Shown here one piece after another: positions 24,709-31,096 of a stretch of 40,934 nucleotides of DNA. Where the stretch lies: the IMG/VR virus record IMGVR_UViG_3300034073_001423, positions 1-40,934 of that record; one strand, given 5' to 3'. The notes beneath the pieces are model-generated. The model did not search any database. It was not told where the DNA came from and saw only the letters and a program-made list of their open reading frames with translations. Source of the DNA: a virus. Each line of letters starts with the position of its first letter. Within the stretch, counting starts at the first letter, position 1. A program made the position numbers and the translations under genes.

Positions 24709-25925
24709 ACTACGAAACACGACTGTTAAATGCAATTATTGACACTAATGAGTATGTAGAGGCGGTAAATAGCGGGGTAGAGAATGTATTTATTGAGTAT
24801 CGTGATGTATGGAACTTTATTGTTTCCCACTACGATGATCATGGTAAGGTGCCATCAAAGGACACAGTAAAGTCTCACTTCAGCGATTTTGATTTCCTGA
24901 GCACATCTGAGCCTCTTGGTTATTATGTCGATGAGGCAAAGCGCGAGTCTTTGTCGTTTCAGACACGACAGATTGTTGCTAAAGCTCATAGCCTGATTGG
25001 CGATGCTGGCCCCAAAGATGCTCTTGCTTATTTGATGGAGCAAACCTCTAAACTCTACAAGTTTTCAAGCAGTCTTAAAGATACTGATCTTGTCAGTGAA
25101 TGGCGTGATCGCTATCTTGACCTTAAAGAGAGGTCTGAGAATCCTGATAAGCAGTATGTAGGTATCCCTAGCGGTATTGATGTAATTGACAAGACATTTG
25201 GTGGCTGGCAAGAGGGTGACTTTGTTGTCTTACTTGGCTGGACCGGTGTTGGTAAGTCATTTATTGCCAGACTCTTTGCTGTTAATGCTTGGAAGGCCGG
25301 ATATAGGCCTATGATCATCTCTCTTGAGATGAATAAGAAGCAAGAGGGTCAACGTCTTGATACCTTGTTAAATAATGGTGAAGGGTACTTCACCAATACA
25401 GATTTGATCAAGGCTAATCCTGACATTGTCGGTACTTACGAATCTTGGGCTGAAGACACATTTGAAGGTAAGCATCCAATCTATCTGGTAACATCAGAGG
25501 GTTTGGAGACTGCGGATCAGAATATGGTTCAGGCTAAGATAGACCAGTATCAGCCGGACCTTGTTATTCTTGACTATCATGGTCTATTTGATGATGCATC
25601 TGGTGCTCGTAATGAAACAGAGAAAGCAAAGAACCTTTCAAAGGCTTTTAAAAGAATCGCTGTTAAGAACAACGTTCCAATCATTGACGTTGCAGCGGTG
25701 ACTATGGCGGACGGTCATGGGGACAGACCACCGGAACTAGAAGAGGTTGCTTGGTCAAAACAGTTGGCCTATGACGCCGATCTTGTTCTTGCTATCCATA
25801 GAGAGTTCAATTCAGATCTCTTTCAGGTAGTATCAAGAAAGGTTCGTCGTGCAACACATTTTGGTTTCTATTTGCGGTGGGATTTGGAAACAGGAAGGTG
25901 GGCAGAGGAATGGGACGTAGGGTGA
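24705..25925 (+). CDS. dnaB: Replicative DNA helicase (DnaB-like)
   Basis: This 406-residue protein has a TTG start overlapping the preceding stop. A small N-terminal helical domain is followed by a RecA-type ATPase: GIPSGIDVIDKTFGGW, Walker A GWTGVGKS (residues 178-185), SLEMNKKQEGQR and Walker B LVILDYHG, then the sensor region IPIIDVAAVTMADG. Family members are hexameric 5'-3' helicases that open the fork. It lies directly before the primase gene, as is usual. The protein is shorter than cellular DnaB (about 450), with the shortening in the N-terminal domain. Confidence 0.85.
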   Translation: MNYETRLLNAIIDTNEYVEAVNSGVENVFIEYRDVWNFIVSHYDDHGKVPSKDTVKSHFSDFDFLSTSEPLGYYVDEAKRESLSFQTRQIVAKAHSLIGDAGPKDALAYLMEQTSKLYKFSSSLKDTDLVSEWRDRYLDLKERSENPDKQYVGIPSGIDVIDKTFGGWQEGDFVVLLGWTGVGKSFIARLFAVNAWKAGYRPMIISLEMNKKQEGQRLDTLLNNGEGYFTNTDLIKANPDIVGTYESWAEDTFEGKHPIYLVTSEGLETADQNMVQAKIDQYQPDLVILDYHGLFDDASGARNETEKAKNLSKAFKRIAVKNNVPIIDVAAVTMADGHGDRPPELEEVAWSKQLAYDADLVLAIHREFNSDLFQVVSRKVRRATHFGFYLRWDLETGRWAEEWDVG

Positions 25926-26107
25926 TGAAAGACTCGTTCTATACCGAAGTTGGTGAGGCCGTTGATATTGAAACTATCATTAGGCTTCGACCTTGGATTG
26001 AAGATGAGGTTCGTCGGGTTAGAGGTGATTTCACATCAACTTCGTTGGTAACTGATTACAACAAAGAGAGAGAAATCTTTGAGTTCAAGCTTCATTTCCA
26101 CAAGTAG
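25925..26107 (+). CDS. Small acidic protein between helicase and primase
   Basis: This is a 60-residue protein that starts on the TGATG overlap with the helicase stop. The sequence is charged and helical (EAVDIETIIRLRPWIEDEVRRVRGDF), ending in a strand EIFEFKLHFHK. It overlaps the start of the primase gene by 29 bases. The function is not recognised. Confidence 0.55.
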   Translation: MKDSFYTEVGEAVDIETIIRLRPWIEDEVRRVRGDFTSTSLVTDYNKEREIFEFKLHFHK

Positions 26108-27005
26108 TATTGAAAAGGCTGTTTACGAATTACTGAACAGCCAAAACATTGACATACATACGCAATCAAGCACAGAAGTTGCAATATACTGTCCGTTTCA
26201 CAGAAACGAGAATAGTCCTGCTTGCTATATCAATGTGAAAACCGGTCTATGGCAGTGTTTCAATCCTTCTTGCGGAAAGAAAGGTAATTTTAGACAACTC
26301 TATAAACACATGACCGGTAAAACTTACGGTCGCGAGTGGATTCTTGATCCTGTTAATTTACAACGTGAACTAAATAATGCTTTGGTTGTAAACCGGGGGG
26401 TTGATGATTTATCATTAGACAACGTAGCAATTGACTATGAGTCTGATGATGTAAAGCTTCTCTCAACAATTGTGGAGAGAGGTTATTCATTAGAGGTTCT
26501 TAAGCAATTTGAGATAGGATTCTCTAGGGTCAAAGAAAGAGTTGTTATACCGGTTAGAGATCCACAATATAAACTTGTGGGTCTGATAGGAAGAGCAATA
26601 TCCGATTCTCAGGAGCCTAGATATCTTTACAATAAAGGCTTCAAGAGAGCGGACGTGTTGTTTAACATTCAAACGGCAAAGCATCATGATAGCGTAATTG
26701 TTTGTGAAGGCAGTTTGGATGCCATAAAGATCTCCCAGTCTGGTTACAAGAATGTTGTAGCAACTCTGGGGGCTAAGATATCTCTTAATCAAGTAAAGAT
26801 GATTAAAAGATATTTTGACTCTATCTCTGTATTTTCCGATGCGGATGACGCAGGGAGAGAGATGCGGCGTGCTATAATTGACGAATGTTGTGGCAAAGAG
26901 ATTTACACCGTTGAGATACCTGACGGTCTTAAAGATCCCGGCGACATGACAGAGCAGCAAATTATACAAGCCCTTGAAAACAGGAAACTTTACACAGGAG
27001 AATAA
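26079..27005 (+). CDS. DnaG-type primase (short phage form)
   Basis: This is a 308-residue protein with a probable TTG start. The N-terminal zinc-binding domain has CPFHRNENSP (C38, H41) followed by C60 and C65. A Toprim fold follows, with VIVCEGSLDAI (E210, D214) and VFSDADDAGR (D254, D256), the metal-binding acidic triad. There is no C-terminal helicase-interaction domain, so it is about half the length of bacterial DnaG. The role is primer synthesis for lagging-strand replication next to the DnaB-like helicase. Confidence 0.85.
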   Translation: MSSSFISTSSIEKAVYELLNSQNIDIHTQSSTEVAIYCPFHRNENSPACYINVKTGLWQCFNPSCGKKGNFRQLYKHMTGKTYGREWILDPVNLQRELNNALVVNRGVDDLSLDNVAIDYESDDVKLLSTIVERGYSLEVLKQFEIGFSRVKERVVIPVRDPQYKLVGLIGRAISDSQEPRYLYNKGFKRADVLFNIQTAKHHDSVIVCEGSLDAIKISQSGYKNVVATLGAKISLNQVKMIKRYFDSISVFSDADDAGREMRRAIIDECCGKEIYTVEIPDGLKDPGDMTEQQIIQALENRKLYTGE

Positions 27006-27009
27006 TAAA

Positions 27010-27654
27010 ATGACATTTTCATCACTTAAAACATTAAAAGACATTGAGAAGAATATCCCATCTAAGGGAACCGGTTCTGGAGGTACGAAGAAGTTCTTCA
27101 ATCTCCAGTCTGGAGATACATACAAGATTCGTTTCCGTCAGGAACTTACTGAGGATTCAAAGCTTTACACCGAAGAGGCTGGTACTGGAATTATCGTACC
27201 TGTTGTTACTTCACCGATTAACTGGAAGTGGCGCTGTGCGTCAACTGCTTCTAGTGCAGAGCACGGCTATCGTTGCTGGGCAACAGAGCAGATTTCTCAG
27301 GATGGTCGTTGGAAGCCTAAGCCTCACCTTTTGATCAACATTGCGGTTGAAATTGATGGCGCTTGGGAGCCTCGTATCCTTGACACTACTTTTAATCAGC
27401 GCCATATCGGTCTTATGTTGATGGAGTACGCTAAGGAGTTCGGTACCATTGTAAACCAGAACTTTAAGTACAGCCGTACAGGTTCTGGTGCTCAGGATAC
27501 CAATTACAGTCTTATCCCTCTTGGTCCTAGCGATCCAGACCCGTCAATTGCCGGTCTTACGATGCACCAGTTGGATAACGTCTATATGGTACTTGGTTAC
27601 GATAAGCAGAAGCAGTATCTCACTACTGGTGAGCTTACTAACGACGGCTGGTAA
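27010..27654 (+). CDS. Candidate single-stranded DNA-binding protein
   Basis: This is a 214-residue protein with ribosome-binding site AGGAG (26997-27001) and ATG at 27010. The N-terminal basic segment (KNIPSKGTGSGGTKKFF) leads into a beta-rich core with the pattern GDTYKIRFRQELTED. The pair C76 and C89 with H85 between could bind zinc, as in T4 gp32. An acidic tail expected for an SSB is not present. The assignment rests on its place right after primase, its size and the OB-like beta pattern; other DNA-binding roles are possible. Confidence 0.45.
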   Translation: MTFSSLKTLKDIEKNIPSKGTGSGGTKKFFNLQSGDTYKIRFRQELTEDSKLYTEEAGTGIIVPVVTSPINWKWRCASTASSAEHGYRCWATEQISQDGRWKPKPHLLINIAVEIDGAWEPRILDTTFNQRHIGLMLMEYAKEFGTIVNQNFKYSRTGSGAQDTNYSLIPLGPSDPDPSIAGLTMHQLDNVYMVLGYDKQKQYLTTGELTNDGW

Positions 27655-27671
27655 TTCGACAGTGCGATTGT

Positions 27672-27735
27672 GATGCTAAGTGGGCGGTGTGTTCTGCATT
27701 GTTCACTTTACCCTCTTGGGACGCCCACTAGCATT
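27672..27735 (+). other. Long-stem hairpin between the SSB-like gene and the small-gene cassette
   Basis: 27672-27686 pairs with 27722-27735 (14 pairs, one G-U, one bulged A at 27679), enclosing a 35-base loop. It has no T-tract. It lies just past the 27654 stop and directly before the next promoter. A role in transcript end processing, attenuation or protein binding is possible. Confidence 0.6.
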
Positions 27736-27741
27736 CAATCT

Positions 27742-27750
27742 TGGTATAAT
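27742..27750 (+). promoter_or_regulatory. Putative extended -10 promoter of the small-gene cassette
   Basis: TGGTATAAT is a consensus extended -10 box, with no clear -35. Transcription would start near 27757 and produce a leader of about 68 bases before the first cassette gene. Confidence 0.6.
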
Positions 27751-27766
27751 GTGTCAAAAATGTAAC

Positions 27767-27791
27767 TTAACACACGTTTTTCGTGGGTTAA
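27767..27791 (+). promoter_or_regulatory. Leader inverted repeat with T5 loop
   Basis: TTAACACACG (27767-27776) pairs with CGTGGGTTAA (27782-27791) around a TTTTT loop, with one A-G mismatch. It lies in the leader of the small-gene cassette and could be an RNA hairpin or a repressor operator placed just past the promoter. Confidence 0.55.
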
Positions 27792-27824
27792 TGCAACAGA
27801 AGTGCTACATAAAGGAAGACCGCA

Positions 27825-28001
27825 GTGGCTGAAGTAAAAGTAACCCACGGCACAGTCCAATGGGACGAACGGCGAGGCACCTCCGACATCGTGTGGATAG
27901 ATATCGGTGGCGAACCCCGATGTCGAGTAGAAGTCTCAGTATCTCCGACAGGTAAAAGCATCCAAGTTCACGTAGACGGAAAGCGAGTACACCATGGCTG
28001 A
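27825..28001 (+). CDS. 58-residue beta-rich cassette protein
   Basis: This short gene starts with GTG (27825) behind AAGGAAG (27812-27818). It encodes a 58-residue protein of alternating polar/hydrophobic strands (VKVTHGTVQW, DIVWIDIGG, CRVEVSVSPTG, IQVHVDGKRV), probably a small beta barrel. The stop codon overlaps the next gene's ATGGCTGA start. Codons end mostly in C or A, unlike the phage average. The function is unknown. Confidence 0.6.
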   Translation: MAEVKVTHGTVQWDERRGTSDIVWIDIGGEPRCRVEVSVSPTGKSIQVHVDGKRVHHG

Positions 28002-28194
28002 CAACTTATGGCGACGAGTCCACTTATGGCGACGAGTTCAACCACCGCAACACCCACCGAGATACATGACCGATGGACACGGCAACGGGTGGGAACGCTG
28101 CCAGCGCGACGACTGCGATTTGCACATCACACGACCCGGCAAAGCCGACTGCCACCACGACCAATGCCCAGAAAAGGAGGCCCGCCGTGGCTGA
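27994..28194 (+). CDS. 66-residue Cys/His-rich cassette protein
   Basis: This gene starts at ATGGCTGA, overlapping the preceding stop. It begins with two copies of LWRRV (18-bp tandem repeat at 28004-28039) and then carries a Cys/His cluster (CQRDDC, H, then CHHDQC) suitable for zinc binding. It ends in RRG at the GTGGCTGA junction with the next gene. No named family is recognised. Confidence 0.55.
   Translation: MADNLWRRVHLWRRVQPPQHPPRYMTDGHGNGWERCQRDDCDLHITRPGKADCHHDQCPEKEARRG
28004..28039 (+). repeat. 18-bp tandem duplication
   Basis: ACTTATGGCGACGAGT-plus-two-base units occur twice in a row, encoding LWRRVH and LWRRVQ at the start of the 66-residue protein. Confidence 0.85.
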
Positions 28195-28405
28195 CGACAT
28201 CGTGACCCGACTACGACACATGGGATGGCTCGCGCCCGAAGGCGAACCGTGGGCCGACCAGGTGCGCGAAGCCGCCGACGAGATACAACTATTGCGTTCC
28301 GCTTTGGCTCTTGCTTGCGGGCTTCTCAGCACCTATGAAGACCACGCCATGTTCCAACCCGACCAGTTGATGCAGCAGTTCATCAAGGAGGCGAGCCGTG
28401 GCTGA
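28187..28405 (+). CDS. 72-residue DDIVTRL-family paralogue
   Basis: This gene starts with GTG at 28187 behind AAGGAGG (28174-28180) and overlaps the previous stop. The N terminus ADDIVTRLR is followed by REAADEIQLLRSAL and a helical tail. This 'DDIV-RL ... AADEI--LR' arrangement recurs in small phage proteins of unknown function. It is paralogous to the genes at 28820 and 29160. Probable helical oligomer; no catalytic residues are visible. Confidence 0.65.
   Translation: MADDIVTRLRHMGWLAPEGEPWADQVREAADEIQLLRSALALACGLLSTYEDHAMFQPDQLMQQFIKEASRG
28188..28214 (+). repeat. Direct 27-bp repeat (second copy at 28821-28847)
   Basis: An identical 27-base block starting TGGCTGACGACATCGTGACC covers the start of two paralogous genes 633 bases apart. 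Identity at the DNA level, including synonymous positions, points to recent duplication or gene conversion. Confidence 0.9.
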
Positions 28406-28472
28406 AGCCATTGCTGTAGTGGCTGGGATCATTACTGGCTGGTTCATCTACTTCGGAGGTCGCCGTGGCTGA
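28398..28472 (+). CDS. 24-residue single-pass membrane microprotein
   Basis: This gene has GTG start 28398 behind AAGGAGG (28385-28391) and stop TGA 28470-28472. The 24 residues are nearly all one hydrophobic segment (AIAVVAGIITGWFIYF) ending in GGRRG, as for a membrane anchor with a positive cytoplasmic end. Both ends overlap neighbours through the same GTGGCTGA junction, which supports translation. It is very short, so it could also be a coupling element with no function of its own. Confidence 0.45.
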   Translation: MAEAIAVVAGIITGWFIYFGGRRG

Positions 28473-28827
28473 CGACATGGCGACCCCTGACGACTGGAGT
28501 GAGCCAGAGATGGCACCGCTTCACGTTCTTGCTGGCCGACACGACCACAAGGGACACAGCGAGGAAATGTGCGTGCGCTGCGGATGGGTAATGGGCCACC
28601 GCCCGCTGAACTGCATGAACGACGACACGCCCCATGTGTTCCCATCACAACAAGCCGAGATCGAACGACTGCGCGAAAACAACGAATACCTCCACGACGT
28701 AATCGCGTCTCTACGCGGCGAAGTGCGTGAACTGGAAGCCGCTCTACCAGACCCGCCCCCGCAGCACACCCCTGTCCGCTCCACGCCACTCACCGTCCAA
28801 CCCCCCAAGGAGAACCATCATGGCTGA
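28465..28827 (+). CDS. 120-residue cassette protein with CxxC and coiled coil
   Basis: This gene starts with GTG at 28465 behind CGGAGG (28454-28459). The N terminus ADDMATPDDW is related to the cassette start motif. A central Cys/His-rich stretch (HDHKGHSEEMCVRCGW, then C at about 51) may bind zinc. A charged coiled coil follows (AEIERLRENNEYLHDVIASLRGEVRELEAA), and then a Pro-rich tail. It is a fusion-like variant of the family in which the 'EIERLR' helix is kept but the DDIVTRL start is altered. Confidence 0.6.
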   Translation: MADDMATPDDWSEPEMAPLHVLAGRHDHKGHSEEMCVRCGWVMGHRPLNCMNDDTPHVFPSQQAEIERLRENNEYLHDVIASLRGEVRELEAALPDPPPQHTPVRSTPLTVQPPKENHHG

Positions 28828-29167
28828 CGACATCGTGACCCGACTACAAGAAATGTTGGACGGACCAGTCCCATTCGCTGTCGGCAGAGAAGACATCCGA
28901 GAAGCCCTCAACGAAATCGAACGACTTCGTAAAGAAGTTCACGAAGAACGAGCATCATCAAAGACGTTCCAGACACTTCTTCTCGACGCAACCGACGAAC
29001 TCGAACGGGTCACCAAGGAACGCAACGGCTGGCAAGCGGAAGCAGCAGGAATCAGCGAAGACCTATCTAACGCCGAAGACGAAATCGAACTACTAAAAGA
29101 AGAAATTAACGATTTGCGCTTGCAAGTTGTCACATTGTCAATTCCTAAGGAGGCTAGTGATGACTGA
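28820..29167 (+). CDS. 115-residue DDIVTRL-family coiled-coil paralogue
   Basis: This gene starts with ATG at 28820 behind AAGGAG (28807-28812). ADDIVTRLQEM and EALNEIERLRKEV give the family signature. It is followed by a long acidic coiled coil up to residue ~105. It shares 27 identical bases with the gene at 28187. It ends four bases past a strong AAGGAGG used by the next gene. Probably structural or regulatory; the function is unknown. Confidence 0.65.
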   Translation: MADDIVTRLQEMLDGPVPFAVGREDIREALNEIERLRKEVHEERASSKTFQTLLLDATDELERVTKERNGWQAEAAGISEDLSNAEDEIELLKEEINDLRLQVVTLSIPKEASDD

Positions 29168-29405
29168 TGACATTATTCAAAGACTTAGAGCTTTTGATAA
29201 TGGGTATGTTGGGACACATTATGATGATTGTTGGCATTATCATCCGATTTGTGCGATTTTGCGGGCTGCTGATGAAATTGAGCAACTGCGCAAGGAATTA
29301 CGGCGAGTAGCATTGGATCATCTTGCTACCCTTTCAGAGCTGGAAGCAGTAAGCATGATTGCGCGTGACTTTGTTGATGTAGATGACGAGGATTATGATG
29401 GCTAA
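29160..29405 (+). CDS. 81-residue DDI-RL-family paralogue with His/Cys insert
   Basis: This gene starts with ATG at 29160 (ATGA overlap) behind AAGGAGG (29147-29153). MTDDIIQRLRAFD and RAADEIEQLRKELRR show the family signature. Between them is an aromatic His/Cys-rich insert (THYDDCWHYHPICAIL) that could bind metal. Codon use changes here from C-ending to T/G-ending, so this paralogue has been in a different compositional background from its relatives. Confidence 0.65.
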   Translation: MTDDIIQRLRAFDNGYVGTHYDDCWHYHPICAILRAADEIEQLRKELRRVALDHLATLSELEAVSMIARDFVDVDDEDYDG

Positions 29406-29925
29406 GACTATTTGTTTGGATCTTGATGGTGTTGTCACCGATTTGGTCGCTGGCATTAATAGGGAGCTAGATGTTCGTGGTATGTCTGATTTCGATTATG
29501 CTCATTGGGTTGTGGGTGTTTTTGAGGATGATTTGACTGAGGAGATTTTTGGTTCTCCGGTGTTTTGGAAGAATTTGAGGCCGTTTGTTGATTCGTGGTA
29601 TGCGGTGAATGATTGGTGGGCTAATGGTCATGATGTGTTTTTTGTGACTGCTCGTTATTCTGATGCGGCTAGGCGTTGGGCTAGGCCGTGGTTGGATATG
29701 TGGAATTTTCAGTATTCGGATGTGTTTTTTGCGGATATGGGTTCGAAGGCTGAGGTTGTTGTGAGGTTGGGTGCGGATGTGATGGTTGAGGATAATCCGT
29801 ATGAGGTTCGTTTGTTGCGTGAGGCTGGGGTGGAGTGTTCTTTGATGCGGGCTTGGTATAATTCGCAGTTCTGGGAGGATTTTCCGACTGTTGGTTCGTT
29901 GTTGGAGGTTGTTGTTGATGCGTAA
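29398..29925 (+). CDS. HAD-like 5'-nucleotidase / phosphatase
   Basis: This is a 175-residue protein; ATG 29398 (or 29395) follows GAGGA. The motif DLDGVVTD (D8, D10) near the N terminus is the HAD nucleophile motif. FFVTARYSD corresponds to motif II (T). ADVMVEDNPYEV supplies the acidic motif IV. The lack of a large cap and the length fit the 5'(3')-deoxyribonucleotidase branch, which removes phosphate from nucleotides. Likely role: nucleotide-pool adjustment. The coding strand is strongly T/G-biased. Confidence 0.75.
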   Translation: MAKTICLDLDGVVTDLVAGINRELDVRGMSDFDYAHWVVGVFEDDLTEEIFGSPVFWKNLRPFVDSWYAVNDWWANGHDVFFVTARYSDAARRWARPWLDMWNFQYSDVFFADMGSKAEVVVRLGADVMVEDNPYEVRLLREAGVECSLMRAWYNSQFWEDFPTVGSLLEVVVDA

Positions 29926-30040
29926 TTTTGGTTTGTTGTTGTTTGGCGGTTATGCTTGTTTTTCTGTGTTTTATTTGGATTGGAGGATTGGTTTAGCTTG
30001 GTTGTTTTTGGGTGTGGCGATTCCTAGCGTTAAGGGGTGA
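29918..30040 (+). CDS. 40-residue membrane microprotein
   Basis: This short gene starts at ATG 29918, overlapping the nucleotidase stop, with stop 30038-30040. The product is almost wholly hydrophobic (FGLLLFGGYACFSVFYLDW, IGLAWLFLGVAIP) and ends in VKG. One hairpin of two short membrane helices is likely. It shares the T/G-ending codon bias of its neighbours, which supports it as a gene. The function is unknown. Confidence 0.5.
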   Translation: MRNFGLLLFGGYACFSVFYLDWRIGLAWLFLGVAIPSVKG

Positions 30041-30043
30041 GTT

Positions 30044-31096
30044 TTGAAGTTTGGTTCTTTGTTTGCTGGTGCTGGTGGTTTTGATCTTGGTTTTGAGGGA
30101 GCTGGTTTTGAGTGTTGTTGGCAGGTTGAGTGGGATAAGTTTTGTCAGGATGTGTTAAGTTTTCGTTGGCCTGATGTTCCGAAGTTTGGTGATATTCGTG
30201 AGGTGTCGGGTTATGAGCTTGAGCCTGTGGATGTTATTACTTATGGGTTTCCGTGTCAGGATTTGAGTCTTGCTGGTGATCGTGCTGGTTTGGATGGTTC
30301 TCGTTCTGGTTTGTTTTTTGAGGCTATGCGTGTTATTAAGGAGATGAGGGATGCAACAGGTGGAAGGTTCCCGAGGGTCGCAGTCGCAGAGAATGTTCTC
30401 GGATTGTTGTCTGCCGACTCAGGTTATGCAATGGGAAGGTGCCTCGATGAGATGGCAGAGGCGGGGGCGGTGGGAGTCGAGTGGTGTACATTGGATGCGC
30501 AACGATTCGGTGTTGCCCAGAAACGTAAGCGTGTCTTCGTCGCATCTATTTTCGATTCTGGAGTGTCGGGAAGATGTTCCGATGGGCTTTTTCTTTTCGA
30601 AGAGGACGGTGGAGGGTGTGTTGCGGAGAGCGAAGAATCGGGATGCGAGGTTGCCGGAGAGGTTGTTGGCGGCGTTGGAAAGCATTTTGAGGTCTTAGGT
30701 TTTGATTCTAAGTTTTCGGGTCATTATGGTGCGGATAGTTTTGCTGATGGTGTGTCGGCGACGTTGAAGACGAATCAGGCTCCTGCTGTTGCTGTGTTGC
30801 ATAAGGATGGTGTGCCGTTTAATGAGTCGTCGTTCGGCGGGTTTTCTGAGGGGTTTGGGTGTCTTGCTTCTTCTGATTTTAAGCGTCCGTACCGGCATGT
30901 GGTGGGGTATGATGATATGATTAGGCGGTTGACTCCTAGGGAGTGTGAGCGTTTGATGGGCTGGCCGGATGATCATACGAAGTTTGGTGTTTCTGGTCGT
31001 GAAATGTCTAAGACGCAGAGATATAAGATGTGTGGTAATGGTGTTGTTGCTCCTGTTGCTCGTTGGGTTGCTGAACAGATTGTGAGGGTTTTGTGA
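30044..31096 (+). CDS. DNA cytosine-5 methyltransferase
   Basis: This is a 350-residue protein with TTG start 30044. The motifs are in order: I FAGAGGFDLGFEGAG, IV PCQ with catalytic C71, VI ENV (116-118), VIII QRFGVAQKRKR (153-163), and X MCGNGVV near the C terminus. The variable target-recognition part lies between about 170 and 290. It makes 5-methylcytosine in a specific sequence, most likely to protect phage DNA from host restriction. Bases 30346-30680 (about residues 101-212) differ sharply in codon use from both flanks, suggesting a recombinant segment. No restriction enzyme gene is nearby. Confidence 0.9.
   Translation: MKFGSLFAGAGGFDLGFEGAGFECCWQVEWDKFCQDVLSFRWPDVPKFGDIREVSGYELEPVDVITYGFPCQDLSLAGDRAGLDGSRSGLFFEAMRVIKEMRDATGGRFPRVAVAENVLGLLSADSGYAMGRCLDEMAEAGAVGVEWCTLDAQRFGVAQKRKRVFVASIFDSGVSGRCSDGLFLFEEDGGGCVAESEESGCEVAGEVVGGVGKHFEVLGFDSKFSGHYGADSFADGVSATLKTNQAPAVAVLHKDGVPFNESSFGGFSEGFGCLASSDFKRPYRHVVGYDDMIRRLTPRECERLMGWPDDHTKFGVSGREMSKTQRYKMCGNGVVAPVARWVAEQIVRVL

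Noticed and set aside
26490-27125. 211-codon open frame on the - strand across primase and SSB-like genes
   Set aside because: It opposes two well-supported genes, has no promoter or ribosome-binding site, and its product shows no domain.
27672-27735. Bulged hairpin as an intrinsic terminator
   Set aside because: No T-tract follows the right arm, and the loop is 35 bases; kept only as an unassigned structure.
30336-30976. Alternative frames inside the first cytosine-5 methyltransferase
   Set aside because: The + frame carries all methyltransferase motifs through this segment; the unusual composition opens other frames by chance.
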